Assembly: GCA_934747265.1 (NCBI GenBank)
Contig: CAKVGI010000003.1
Span: forward strand, 1 to 64,000
Length of the DNA: 64,000 bases
DNA from: an uncultured Rickettsiales bacterium
Lineage (GTDB): Bacteria > Pseudomonadota > Alphaproteobacteria > Rickettsiales > UBA1997
Direction of reading: 5' to 3'
The notes beneath the pieces were generated by a model, which did no database searches, was not told the origin of the DNA, and saw only the letters and a list, made by a program, of their open reading frames with translations. The position numbers and the translations under genes were made by a program. Shown here in pieces: positions 48,264-57,496 of the stretch. Position 1 is the first letter of the stretch. Each line of letters starts with the position of its first letter.

Positions 48264-49433
48264 TTAAAATTCCCATCTTCCACCAATTGTAGCGCCTAAA
48301 TCCTTATAATCTGAATTAAATTGATAAGTACCATCTACATATAGTGAGAACATTTTATTAAATTTAGCATCAAATCCAATACCTAATTCAAGTCTGCCAC
48401 CTTTATTCTTGATTTTATCTCTTAAAGTATCGGAGGTTAATTTTACTTGTGAATTTGTTTCATATAAGTAATTTACTTTTCCATAGAATTGGGTTTTTAA
48501 TGAATTTTCGTCTTCTAAATTCATAAATCTCTTTCCAAACATAAATCCACCAGAGAAAGTATAAGTATTATTGTCTCTAATTTTGATTGATGTATTGTTT
48601 ATATTAACCTTATCGGCACCTATATGAAATACATCAAATTTAATTTTTGGAATAAAGAAATATTCACCATAACAACTATTGCTTGCTACTTCTGGTTTGA
48701 AATTAATAAAATCATCCAAAGCTTTTACGCTTGATTTTGCAATCTTATTTCCTTGATTATTATCTTTTACTCTAATTAATTTGTAAGCTAAAGATCTTTC
48801 AATTTCTTTTGTTCCATTGCCAAAAACTAACTCTCTACCAAGTTCTAAGCTTGCTGTTGTAGCATTTTGTTTTGATTTATATTTAACATTAAGTGTATCA
48901 GCTCTTTGTTCTATAATATGTTGTCTAACAACTAAGTCTGCAAAATAACCACCTTTACCTAACCACATACCATATAAACCTAATGATTTAGTTCTCATAT
49001 CTAAATCACTTTTAATTCTTGCTCTATCTGTTGCGGTTGGTGATGATTTTGAAAATTGAGCTAATGCACCAACAAATCCTTTTCTGGATTCACCATTAAA
49101 TATCATTCTATCATAACCAAATTCAAAAACTGGAAGTGTATTTTTTACTTTATTATCGTTTGAACCAGTTCTAGAAATTGTATATCTTCCAATATTTGCT
49201 CTTGTCCAGAAAGCATTATTTTCGTGATTAATTCCATTTTCTTTATTGTTATATTGCCATAACAATTCGCCAACCCTTGTATACATTGAATCACTTAAAG
49301 AATAAATACCTCTTGAAGTATTAACACCAAGTCCAGCCACATTTTCCATTTCAGTAGCCTGTAAGCCACTTGTCATTGTTGCTGAAATCAATGAAATAGC
49401 TAATATATTTTTAATTTTACTCTTACTTTTCAT
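48264..49433 (-). CDS. Stand-alone autotransporter-type beta-barrel outer-membrane protein
   Basis: From ATG 49433 the 389-residue product has a signal peptide (about 1-27, ending LQA) and then a single barrel domain (about 35-389): FWTRANIGRYTI, FEFGYDRMIF, KSLGLYGMWLGKGGYFADLVVRQ, RLELGIGFDAKF, and an outer-membrane Phe at the C-terminus (GGRWEF). These match the autotransporter barrel, but no passenger domain precedes it. A TTG 27 bases upstream is a less likely start. It could be a porin-like derivative, an adhesin anchor or a barrel whose passenger is a separate gene. It shows that an outer membrane is present. Confidence 0.8.
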   Translation of the reverse strand: MKSKSKIKNILAISLISATMTSGLQATEMENVAGLGVNTSRGIYSLSDSMYTRVGELLWQYNNKENGINHENNAFWTRANIGRYTISRTGSNDNKVKNTLPVFEFGYDRMIFNGESRKGFVGALAQFSKSSPTATDRARIKSDLDMRTKSLGLYGMWLGKGGYFADLVVRQHIIEQRADTLNVKYKSKQNATTASLELGRELVFGNGTKEIERSLAYKLIRVKDNNQGNKIAKSSVKALDDFINFKPEVASNSCYGEYFFIPKIKFDVFHIGADKVNINNTSIKIRDNNTYTFSGGFMFGKRFMNLEDENSLKTQFYGKVNYLYETNSQVKLTSDTLRDKIKNKGGRLELGIGFDAKFNKMFSLYVDGTYQFNSDYKDLGATIGGRWEF

Positions 49434-49530
49434 TTTATTATAAAAATTATTTCTACACAAGATAACTTATAATGCTTTCTTCTAAAAAGTCAATAAAAAA
49501 TCATAATATATACTTAAAGTAGTAATATAT

Positions 49531-51864
49531 CTATTCATAATTTTTGATAATAATTTTTAAAGCATCGTTTAAATTGTTAACTGGAATAATATTTAAACCT
49601 TCCTTTACGTTATTTGGAATTTCAGCTAAATCCTTTTTATTTGCTTCTGGAATTACAACTGTTTTTATATTACCCCTTAAAGCAGCTAATAATTTTTCTT
49701 TCAAACCACCAATAGGCATAACTTGTCCCGTTAATGATATTTCACCAGTCATAGCTACATCTTTATTTATTTTCTTACCAGTCATTGATGACAATAAACT
49801 TGCCGTAATAGCTACACCGGCTGATGGTCCATCCTTAGGCGTTGCACCTTCTGGTACATGCAAATGAAAATCATATTTGTTAAACTCTTTTGCTGTGATA
49901 TTAAACTTATCAGCTATTGATCTAACATAGCTAAATGCAGCCTGTGCGGATTCTTTCATGACATCACCAAGTTTTCCGGTAGTAATGAGTTTCCCGTTTC
50001 CAGAAAATTTTAATGATTCAATATTTAATAAATCACCACCAAAATCAGTATAAGCAAGACCAACCGCTACGCCAACCTTATCGTCTTTTGATACTCTATT
50101 GTAATCGAAAATTTCAACGCCCAAAAATTCTTCTAAATTCTTTATATCAACTTTTACATGCTTTACTCTGTTGTTGGTTATTATCTTTTTTAACGTTTTT
50201 CTTATAATTTGAGCTAATTTTCTTTCTAAATTTCTAACACCAGCTTCAAAAGTATATTTTCTAATTATTTCAATTATAGCTCTATCAGTTATTGAAAATT
50301 CTTCTTCTTTTAACCCATATTCTTTTAATTCTTTTGGAATTAAATGCTGTTTTGCTATATTTAATTTCTCTTCCTCAGTATAACCAGATATTTTTATAAT
50401 TTCCATTCTATCTCGTAAAGGAATAGGGATATTCGATATGTTGTTTGCGGTTGTAATAAACATTACATCCGATAAATCAAAATCAAGATCTAAATAGTGA
50501 TCTTCAAAATTTTTATTTTGTTCAGGATCTAAAACTTCAAGTAAAGCGCTTGCTGGATCTCCTCTAAAATCAGAACCCATTTTGTCAATTTCATCTAATA
50601 AAATTAATGGATTACTTGTGCCAGCTTTTTTCAATGAATTAATAATTTTACCGGGCATGGAACCAATATAAGTTTTTCTATGTCCTCTTATTTCTGCTTC
50701 ATCTCTAACACCACCCAATGAAACTTTAACGTATTTTCTATTTAAAGCCTCAGCTATTGATTTTGCTAATGATGTCTTACCAACACCAGGCGCGCCAGCT
50801 AAGCAAATAATCTGACCACTTATTGAATTTTTTCTTTTATAAACAGCTAAAAATTCCAATATTCTTTCTTTTACTTTATCCAATCCATAATGATCTCTAT
50901 TTAAAATTTGTTCTGCTTTTTTTAGATCTGTATCGTTCTCAGACTTTATACCCCAAGGTAAACTTAAAACCAAATCAAGATAATTTTTAATAACTTGATA
51001 TTCACTGGAATATGGAAGCATTCCATCCATCTTTTTTAATTCTTCAATGCATTTCTGTTTAGCTTCGCTTGATAATTTAACCTTATTAATTTTTTTCTTT
51101 AAATCAGAAATTTCTTTATTATCTTCTCCGTTGGCAAAATCATCGCCAAGTTCTTTCTTAATCATTTTTATTTTTTCATTTAAAAAAATCTTTTTTTGAC
51201 TTTTTAAAAATTTTTTCTCTACATTGCTACTTATTTTTTTATCTATGTTAATAAGAGATAATTCAACATCTATAAATTCTATTAATTTCTTGATTTTTTT
51301 TAAATCGCTATTTTCTTCAAGTAATAATTGTCTTTTTTCTAATGATAAAGGTAAAACGGATGAAGAATAAAAAACTATTTCATCTATACTTTTAAAAAAC
51401 TCTAATGTCATTAAAATATCATCACTATTTTTTCCAATTAATGGCATAAATTGTTTTAATTTTGATAATAATAGTTGTTTTAAAACCTCGCACTCGTTAG
51501 CTTGTTTTTCTGTTAATTTTTTATCTTCTATTTCTTTTACTTTACATAAAAAATATCTTTCGTTATTTATGATTTCAAGTAGTTCAGCTTTTTGTACACC
51601 TTCTATAATAATTCTTTTTTGATTATTTTCTGCATCTATTTTTTGTAATACTCTACACAAAACACCAATAGTATTTAAATTGTTTAATGTTATATTATTT
51701 GAGGCATTATTTTTCTGTGATACTATAAATATTAAATCTTCGCTTATATTTATATCTTGCAAAATATTTAATGATTTTTCTCTTCCAATCATAACACTAG
51801 TAATTGATTTAGGAAATACAACCAAATCCCTTACTGGCAATAAAAATCTTATACCTTTATCCAT
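49531..51864 (-). CDS. lon: ATP-dependent protease Lon
   Basis: Cytoplasmic AAA+ protease for misfolded and regulatory proteins. The 777 residues comprise the N-terminal substrate domain (LLPVRDLVVFPKS), AAA+ domain with GAPGVGKTS near 354, LLDEIDKM near 418, and the Ser-Lys protease domain (PKDGPSAGVAITASL with Ser near 675, GGLKEKLLAA with Lys near 718). The length is normal. It lies 60 bases after virB9 on the same strand. Confidence 0.97.
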   Translation of the reverse strand: MDKGIRFLLPVRDLVVFPKSITSVMIGREKSLNILQDINISEDLIFIVSQKNNASNNITLNNLNTIGVLCRVLQKIDAENNQKRIIIEGVQKAELLEIINNERYFLCKVKEIEDKKLTEKQANECEVLKQLLLSKLKQFMPLIGKNSDDILMTLEFFKSIDEIVFYSSSVLPLSLEKRQLLLEENSDLKKIKKLIEFIDVELSLINIDKKISSNVEKKFLKSQKKIFLNEKIKMIKKELGDDFANGEDNKEISDLKKKINKVKLSSEAKQKCIEELKKMDGMLPYSSEYQVIKNYLDLVLSLPWGIKSENDTDLKKAEQILNRDHYGLDKVKERILEFLAVYKRKNSISGQIICLAGAPGVGKTSLAKSIAEALNRKYVKVSLGGVRDEAEIRGHRKTYIGSMPGKIINSLKKAGTSNPLILLDEIDKMGSDFRGDPASALLEVLDPEQNKNFEDHYLDLDFDLSDVMFITTANNISNIPIPLRDRMEIIKISGYTEEEKLNIAKQHLIPKELKEYGLKEEEFSITDRAIIEIIRKYTFEAGVRNLERKLAQIIRKTLKKIITNNRVKHVKVDIKNLEEFLGVEIFDYNRVSKDDKVGVAVGLAYTDFGGDLLNIESLKFSGNGKLITTGKLGDVMKESAQAAFSYVRSIADKFNITAKEFNKYDFHLHVPEGATPKDGPSAGVAITASLLSSMTGKKINKDVAMTGEISLTGQVMPIGGLKEKLLAALRGNIKTVVIPEANKKDLAEIPNNVKEGLNIIPVNNLNDALKIIIKNYE

Positions 51865-51924
51865 TATTATCTTAATCGTTTTACATCCTTCTTATAAATA
51901 TAGTTAAAAAATAACAAAAAACAA

Positions 51925-52674
51925 CTATTTAAATTTATATAATGAATTATTATAGACGCATACAACATCACCACCGCTTCTCAATGTAAATTGTCCTGCA
52001 ACTTGTTCTATAACAAGATATTCATCAACAATTCTAAAATTAACAATAGCCTCATATCCTTGATCATTTACCACAAAAATAGCGGGTATTTCAGCATTTT
52101 CATTTCTAAATTCCATATATGTGAAAACACCATCATCAAAAACTTTTACAGGAGCAATATTTGGGGTTCCAGCAAACTCATAGTTAAAATTATATTTACT
52201 TAAATCAGTCAAGTCAGGATAATCGTCCCTTTTCTTTTTAACATTAAATTTAACTATATTTTTATCACTGCTACTTGGATAAGTAAATTTTATAAAAAAC
52301 GGAATATTGTTAGGATCAACATTGTCTGGTTGTAAGGCGTCAAGCTCAAAGTAATATATTCTTTTATTAGTAAAAACGGTCATAGTGGTTTGTGGATAAT
52401 CACCAACTGGTTTTAAAAATAATTTATTACCCATTACCTGTTGAGCCCAAGGAACTGTATCGCCCATTGTTATTGTTTGTGGAGTTTCGCCTTCTTCAAA
52501 CTCAATATAAGCTTGATTATAATAATATCCAACATATCTATAAACATCATTTGGATTATAGACGTAAGTTTGAAATCTTTTTTCTCTACCCAAAGGTCTA
52601 GGTAATTGCACTGCAAATAAACATTGCATTCTGCTTAAAAATATAATACAAAAAATAAATAATATTCTTTTCAT
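51925..52674 (-). CDS. virB9: Type IV secretion protein VirB9-like
   Basis: The 249-residue product has a signal peptide (about 1-21) and the VirB9/TrbG layout: an N-terminal beta domain (LPRPLGREKRFQTYVYNPNDVYRYVGYYYNQAYIEFEEGE, early residues), MTVFTNKRIYYFEL near 98, and the C-terminal domain that ends LVIEQVAGQFTLRSGGDVVCVYN, the part that lies in the outer-membrane core complex. It follows virB8 by 3 bases. virB10, virB11 and virD4 are not in the window. The symbol is by family only. Confidence 0.88.
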   Translation of the reverse strand: MKRILFIFCIIFLSRMQCLFAVQLPRPLGREKRFQTYVYNPNDVYRYVGYYYNQAYIEFEEGETPQTITMGDTVPWAQQVMGNKLFLKPVGDYPQTTMTVFTNKRIYYFELDALQPDNVDPNNIPFFIKFTYPSSSDKNIVKFNVKKKRDDYPDLTDLSKYNFNYEFAGTPNIAPVKVFDDGVFTYMEFRNENAEIPAIFVVNDQGYEAIVNFRIVDEYLVIEQVAGQFTLRSGGDVVCVYNNSLYKFK

Positions 52675-52677
52675 AAG

Positions 52678-53472
52678 CTACTTTAAATTATAATTTTTAT
52701 AACTTGTAACAATAAACTTAATTGGTAAATAATTACCAGTTTTTTTATCAACTTCAACACCAGAAAAATCAAAGGAAATAACCGCTTTTCTCTTTTGTGA
52801 TACAAGTTTATCACCTATTTTTGTGTTAAGAGTATAAAAAATTTCTGCTCTTATTGGCAATAACTTTATGTTAAAATAATCTTTTACCTTGCTAAAAATG
52901 CTATCCCTTTGCACCCTGATAAATTCAAAAGAGTCAATAACAACGCTAGTCTCAACATTTTTTCCAAAAAAGTAAAAAGGACCATTTGTGTTATTTTTAC
53001 TCATAAAGTTTCTAAATTCATTATAAACGTCAACAGAAGAGTTATTTTCAATAATTTTTAATTTTTTATTAAAATCTTTAATATTTGCTGTCTTATAATT
53101 ATGACTTTCTCTTTCTTCAACATAATTAATTAATAAATATCTTAATATATCCTCATCAGTTGTTTTTGCATCTTCGGTTTTAGATATATCTTTAACAATC
53201 GTTTGATATTTTGATAAATCTTTTTCTCTTATTACTATATATATATCCTCTTTTAAAGGTAATAAAGACAAGATTAAATTAACAACATTATAAATAATAA
53301 ATACAGATAAAACAAAAGCAAAAATTAATGAAGTCCTATCAACAGATGGTTTGATATAAACAGTATTATACCAACTAAATGCGTCCTTAAAGTAATTTCC
53401 ACTATCAATAGAAAACTTTACGGATTCTTTATATTCATCATTAAAGTTTTTGTAATTGCTTGGTTCTTCCAT
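52678..53472 (-). CDS. virB8: Type IV secretion protein VirB8-like
   Basis: The 264-residue bitopic protein has a short cytoplasmic N-terminus, one membrane helix (about 47-70) and a periplasmic domain with the VirB8 signatures LLINYVEERESHN near 108, VYNEFRNFM near 147 and QKRKAVISFDFSG near 230. VirB8 nucleates assembly of the T4SS core complex. Its coupling with virB9 and isolation from the rest of the system suggest a dispersed secretion system, as in Rickettsiales. No start ambiguity is apparent. Confidence 0.88.
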   Translation of the reverse strand: MEEPSNYKNFNDEYKESVKFSIDSGNYFKDAFSWYNTVYIKPSVDRTSLIFAFVLSVFIIYNVVNLILSLLPLKEDIYIVIREKDLSKYQTIVKDISKTEDAKTTDEDILRYLLINYVEERESHNYKTANIKDFNKKLKIIENNSSVDVYNEFRNFMSKNNTNGPFYFFGKNVETSVVIDSFEFIRVQRDSIFSKVKDYFNIKLLPIRAEIFYTLNTKIGDKLVSQKRKAVISFDFSGVEVDKKTGNYLPIKFIVTSYKNYNLK

Positions 53473-53598
53473 TTAATACTTCTTTTTCTCACATAATAAT
53501 TGTGCATTTAAAAATATAAAATTCAATGTTTTTATAAAAATATATTGCTACTTTATTTTTTTGTAATATTTTTAAGAAATCTATTATCATAGAGAATA

Positions 53599-54330
53599 AT
53601 GAAATTTTTAGAAACTATTATAAAATTAATTTTTCCACCAAAATGCATACTATGTGAAAAAATAGTAGAGCAAGACAATACATTATGTGAAAAATGTTGG
53701 GAAAAAATTAAATTTATAAAAGAGCCGTTTTGCGATAAATGTTCATCACCACTTGAATATAAAGTATCAGATAAAGTTATTTGTGCTAATTGTATAAAAA
53801 ATAAACCTCCTTATATAAAATTAAGAAGCGCTGTTGTATATAATTCTTTTAGTTCAAAAATAATATTTAGATTCAAATTTTATGATAAAATTTATTTAAA
53901 AAAGTTTATGGCAAAAACAATGGTTCAGTCAGCATCGGATATTATTGATAAAATAGATGTAATAATTTCGGTTCCGCTACATAAAAAACGATTAATTTTC
54001 AGAAAATATAACCAGTCGTTATTATTGGCCAATGAAATTGGAAAAATTACAAATAAAAAGGTAATTTATAATTTTTTATTAAAAAACAAACATACAATTC
54101 CGCAAGCAAAATTAAATCAGAAAGATAGAATTAAAAACCTAAAAGGTAAATTTTTAATAAATCCAATTTATTTGCAAGAAATAGAAAAATATAAAGATTT
54201 AAATTTTGTTTTAATAGACGATGTAATAACAACAGGTTCAACAATAACCGAATGCATAAAAACATTAAATAATGCCGGAATTAAGAATGTTTATGTAATA
54301 ACTTTTGCAAAAACTAGTTATAATAAATAA
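53599..54330 (+). CDS. comF: ComF family phosphoribosyltransferase-like protein
   Basis: The 243-residue product has an N-terminal zinc region with four Cys pairs (CILC, CEKC, CDKC, CANC, residues about 16-70) and a C-terminal phosphoribosyltransferase fold with the PRPP-binding FVLIDDVITTGST near 203-215. ComF proteins are linked to DNA uptake in some bacteria but also occur without competence. The two prepilin-like proteins and the comF gene in one window make natural transformation conceivable; no DNA-import pore gene is seen. Confidence 0.9.
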   Translation: MKFLETIIKLIFPPKCILCEKIVEQDNTLCEKCWEKIKFIKEPFCDKCSSPLEYKVSDKVICANCIKNKPPYIKLRSAVVYNSFSSKIIFRFKFYDKIYLKKFMAKTMVQSASDIIDKIDVIISVPLHKKRLIFRKYNQSLLLANEIGKITNKKVIYNFLLKNKHTIPQAKLNQKDRIKNLKGKFLINPIYLQEIEKYKDLNFVLIDDVITTGSTITECIKTLNNAGIKNVYVITFAKTSYNK

Positions 54331-54400
54331 ATATATTGTTGCATTTTTATAATATGGTAATAATATGCAAAATATAATCAATTTTTATTTAAGGAGCTAT

Positions 54401-55345
54401 ATGATTTATAAAAATATTTTAGAGTGTATAGGCCATACACCATTGATTGAATTAACTAAGATAAATAAAACAAAAAGTAGAGTTTTTGTAAAAGCAGAGT
54501 TTATGAATCCTGCTGGAAGTATGAAAGATAGACCAGCCTTAAATATGATTGAGGAAGCTGAAAAAAGTGGAGCTTTGAAGAAAGGGCAAACGGTTATGGA
54601 GGTAACAAGTGGAAATACTGGTATTGGTTTAGCTATGGTTTGTGCCTTTAAAGGATATAAGTTTAAAGTATTAATGTCAGTTGCAAGTAATCCAGAGAGA
54701 CAAAAGATTTTAAAAGCTTATGGTGCAGAATTGGTACTTGTACCGCAATGTCCAACAAGTACGCCCGGAATATCAAACGAAGATGATTTTGCAAAAGTAA
54801 AAGAATATGGCGAAGAGTTGGCAAAAGATCCAAATATTTTTTATGTTAGACAATTTACTAATGAAAATAATTCAAAAGCTTACGAAAAAACATTGGCAAA
54901 AGAAATTGTAGAACAATTAGGAAGAAGTCCTGATTACTTTACCACTGTGGTTGGTACAGCTGGAAATTTTATAGGTACAGCAAGCGGATTAAAAGCTATT
55001 AATAAAAATACAAAATGCATAGTTGCGGAATCTGATGGTATGGAGATAATAGCAGGAAAAGAAATAAAAAGAAAATCAACAAAATTACAAGGTGCTGCTC
55101 ATATTTCAGTTCCAAAATTATGGAAAAAAGAAGTGAATGATGATTGCATTGTTGTTAGCGACGAAGAAGCTAAAATTTGGGCTAATAAATTAGCAAAAGA
55201 AGAAGGAATTTTAGTTGGATATACGTCTGGTGCCAATGTAGCAGCAGCTATGAAACTTGCCGAAAAAGCAAAAGAAGGTAGTTATATTGTTACATTATTG
55301 CCAGATAGCGGTTCAAGATATTTTGGTAGCGATTTATTTGATTAA
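54401..55345 (+). CDS. cysK: Cysteine synthase (O-acetylserine sulfhydrylase family)
   Basis: PLP enzyme that makes cysteine from O-acetylserine and sulfide. From ATG 54401 it has 314 residues. The AAGGAG four bases upstream decides this start over the in-frame ATG at 54365. The PLP Lys is in GSMKDRP (Lys 42), then EVTSGNTGIGLA near 70-81, GTAGNFIGTASGL near 185-198 and the C-terminal LLPDSGSRY. The Met in GSMKDR differs from the common Ser-Val-Lys. No cysE is beside it. Confidence 0.92.
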   Translation: MIYKNILECIGHTPLIELTKINKTKSRVFVKAEFMNPAGSMKDRPALNMIEEAEKSGALKKGQTVMEVTSGNTGIGLAMVCAFKGYKFKVLMSVASNPERQKILKAYGAELVLVPQCPTSTPGISNEDDFAKVKEYGEELAKDPNIFYVRQFTNENNSKAYEKTLAKEIVEQLGRSPDYFTTVVGTAGNFIGTASGLKAINKNTKCIVAESDGMEIIAGKEIKRKSTKLQGAAHISVPKLWKKEVNDDCIVVSDEEAKIWANKLAKEEGILVGYTSGANVAAAMKLAEKAKEGSYIVTLLPDSGSRYFGSDLFD

Positions 55346-55384
55346 TAATTGATATTTTGACTTTCTAGCGTATTTATTTTGCTA

Positions 55385-55409
55385 ATACTTGTTAGTAAGT
55401 ATCTTTTTT
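55385..55409 (+). terminator. Terminator of cysK
   Basis: A 6-bp stem ATACTT (55385-55390)/AAGTAT (55397-55402) with a 6-base loop is followed by C and a run of six T (55404-55409). The stem is weak, but position and T-run fit. The remaining spacer to 55526 shows nothing else. Confidence 0.5.
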
Positions 55410-55526
55410 ATTGCTTTTATTATTAAGGGTGTAAATTTCTTAATATAAAAATGGGGGGAGCAAGAGATTTTTAGAAAAATAAAATTGATATACAATAAAT
55501 ATAGTATTCTTATTCTAATAAATAGG

Positions 55527-56207
55527 TTATATATTTAAGGTATTCTGAAATTCTAAAAAATAGCTTTCTCTTCCTTCTTTAATAGCTTTTTCTTGATATC
55601 TTGTTTTAATCCACCACTCTGGTTCTTTTTTACAATCTTCCAAACTATTAAATAGAGGTTGAAGCTTACCACTTGCGTAGTTAAAAGTCCATTCTACATA
55701 ATTACTGATATCACTAGCAAAAAATAATATTCCACCAATTTTTAATTTTTTTCTAACTAAGTCAATAAATTCTCCATTTATTATTCTTCTTTTATTTTGT
55801 TTTTTCTTTGGCCAAGGATCTGGAAATAAAATAAAAATTTTATCTATGCTATGATCTGGAATTTTTTCCAACAACAATCTAGCGTCGCCGTTGAATATTT
55901 TAATATTATTTATTTTTTCTTTCTCAATTTTGGAAATTATAGATAAAACTCCATTTATATAAGTTTCACAGGCAATGATATTTACTTGTGGATTTAATTT
56001 TGCTTGATGTACTGTATGCTCACCGTACCCAAAACCAATTTCAAAAAATGTAATATTTTTAGTGTTAAAAATATTATTTATTTCTTCCTCTTTTAGCTGA
56101 TATGAAGGTAAAATATTTTCCAAAACGTTTATTTTATTTTCTGTAAGTTTTCTACTTTTTATTCTTCCGAAACTTCTTATTTTTTGCTGATTATTATCAA
56201 TTTCCAT
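55527..56207 (-). CDS. trmB: tRNA (guanine-46-N7)-methyltransferase
   Basis: SAM-dependent enzyme that forms m7G46 in tRNA. From ATG 56207 it has 226 residues: the SAM loop FEIGFGYGEHT near 56, NGDARLLLEKIPD near 108, and the TrmB signature ILFPDPWPKKKQNKRR near 128-143. The start overlaps the stop of the SH3 gene as TAATG, the sign of translational coupling. A start at 56219 would add four residues. Confidence 0.95.
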   Translation of the reverse strand: MEIDNNQQKIRSFGRIKSRKLTENKINVLENILPSYQLKEEEINNIFNTKNITFFEIGFGYGEHTVHQAKLNPQVNIIACETYINGVLSIISKIEKEKINNIKIFNGDARLLLEKIPDHSIDKIFILFPDPWPKKKQNKRRIINGEFIDLVRKKLKIGGILFFASDISNYVEWTFNYASGKLQPLFNSLEDCKKEPEWWIKTRYQEKAIKEGRESYFLEFQNTLNI

Positions 56208-56656
56208 TATATACCCCATATATTTTCTGATTGAACCCAGCCAGTTTTATCTCTTATTTTGATTTTACACCAGTTTTGTGAACATTTTTCAAGTTCAGCC
56301 ACAACATTTTCTTCAAGTCTAAAAATTGGAACTGACTTCAAATTATTCTTTTTATACATAATTTGTGTTCCATTTTTAATAATTATATGCCTTTTCTTAA
56401 TGGTTAAATTTTTACTAACCCAACCTTCATCATTATCCTTATCTATAATTTTGTACCATCCTTCGTACTCACCAACAACCTTAATCGGCATTGATTTTAT
56501 TTTATATATGTATTTTATAGGGTATTCATTACCTGGTCCATTTCTTAAATTTACTTCGTTTGATCTCAAAGATACAAAAAAACTATTTTCAGTAGCATAT
56601 AGTAAACTAGCTATTAATAAATTGAAATAAAAAATATATTTTATAACAGTTTTCAT
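56207..56656 (-). CDS. Periplasmic SH3-domain protein
   Basis: The 149-residue product has a signal peptide (about 1-21) and two bacterial SH3-like repeats. The first carries the RSNEVNLRNGPGNEYPIKY signature (residues 31-49), and each ends in a WV motif (DEGWVSK, KTGWVQS). Such proteins bind peptidoglycan or stem peptides. It lies 8 bases after the prepilin-like gene and overlaps trmB, so all three are in one operon. Confidence 0.85.
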   Translation of the reverse strand: MKTVIKYIFYFNLLIASLLYATENSFFVSLRSNEVNLRNGPGNEYPIKYIYKIKSMPIKVVGEYEGWYKIIDKDNDEGWVSKNLTIKKRHIIIKNGTQIMYKKNNLKSVPIFRLEENVVAELEKCSQNWCKIKIRDKTGWVQSENIWGI

Positions 56657-56664
56657 GGTTATAT

Positions 56665-57411
56665 TTAGTTTAATAAATAATCATAATCTAGCAAATAATT
56701 GATTTCATAACATTTATAATCATTTATTTGAGCAATATCATAATCAGAATATGTGCCATCATCTTTTTTACAACTTCCCCTAAGTGTGCCTTTATTATAA
56801 ATTCCATCATCTAATTTTTTATCTATATTTTTTATTACCTTTGCTGGTATATGGTATTTATTTTTTTCTTTTTTGTTTTTGGAGTTAAATGTTAAATAAT
56901 TTCCATGCGTTTTATATAATGCGGAATCTGTATCTTCAATACTATCTTTTGCTTGATATTTAAATCGTATAATAAATTCTGGAAAAGCTTTACTAATAGG
57001 AGAACCACCATTATCCCAGTCTAATTCACTTTCTGAATTGCTATATTTCTTAGGCTCAAAATCTATATATTTCTTTTGAAATAATTCAACAAGAGGACCA
57101 ATGCTATCTGTTGGTAAGCCATAATTTTCTTTATTAGAAGTATATGGCTCGCCAAAACTATTATTATCATAAGTTTGTCCAGACGAATAGCCTATTTTTC
57201 TACTTCTATTTTTATCACCCGGCCATTTTTTTGTAGTATCTTTGAATATTTTAACTGCTTGCGAATATGTTCTAATTTCATCCATTAATACAACCATTTT
57301 TGCATGTTGCTTTAATGTAATACCGGCAACAACCACTGATACTAAAAGTGATATTACTGCTAGAACTATTGCTACTTCTATTAAAGTATAAGCTTCTTTA
57401 TTATTTTTCAT
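56665..57411 (-). CDS. Prepilin-like protein, second copy
   Basis: From ATG 57411 the 248-residue product has a short basic leader (MKNNKEA) and a type IV prepilin motif (YTLIEVAIVLAVISLLVSVV): mature residue Tyr, Glu at +5, and Ala at -1 as in the protein at 14659. A soluble domain of about 200 residues follows, with charged, Lys/Ser-rich stretches and three Cys near its end. The C-terminal YEINYLLDY block resembles the end of the other copy (HDFYYKLID). They are two members of one family, with no assembly ATPase or peptidase gene nearby. The start is TTG at 57420 or ATG at 57411; the latter has a GGA six bases upstream. Confidence 0.7.
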   Translation of the reverse strand: MKNNKEAYTLIEVAIVLAVISLLVSVVVAGITLKQHAKMVVLMDEIRTYSQAVKIFKDTTKKWPGDKNRSRKIGYSSGQTYDNNSFGEPYTSNKENYGLPTDSIGPLVELFQKKYIDFEPKKYSNSESELDWDNGGSPISKAFPEFIIRFKYQAKDSIEDTDSALYKTHGNYLTFNSKNKKEKNKYHIPAKVIKNIDKKLDDGIYNKGTLRGSCKKDDGTYSDYDIAQINDYKCYEINYLLDYDYLLN

Positions 57412-57496
57412 TTTATCCAATAAACAATCCTAATAATAACAATATATTTTAAAAGGCTAAATGTCAATAAAATATTTAAAGATTAAAAATAAGAAC

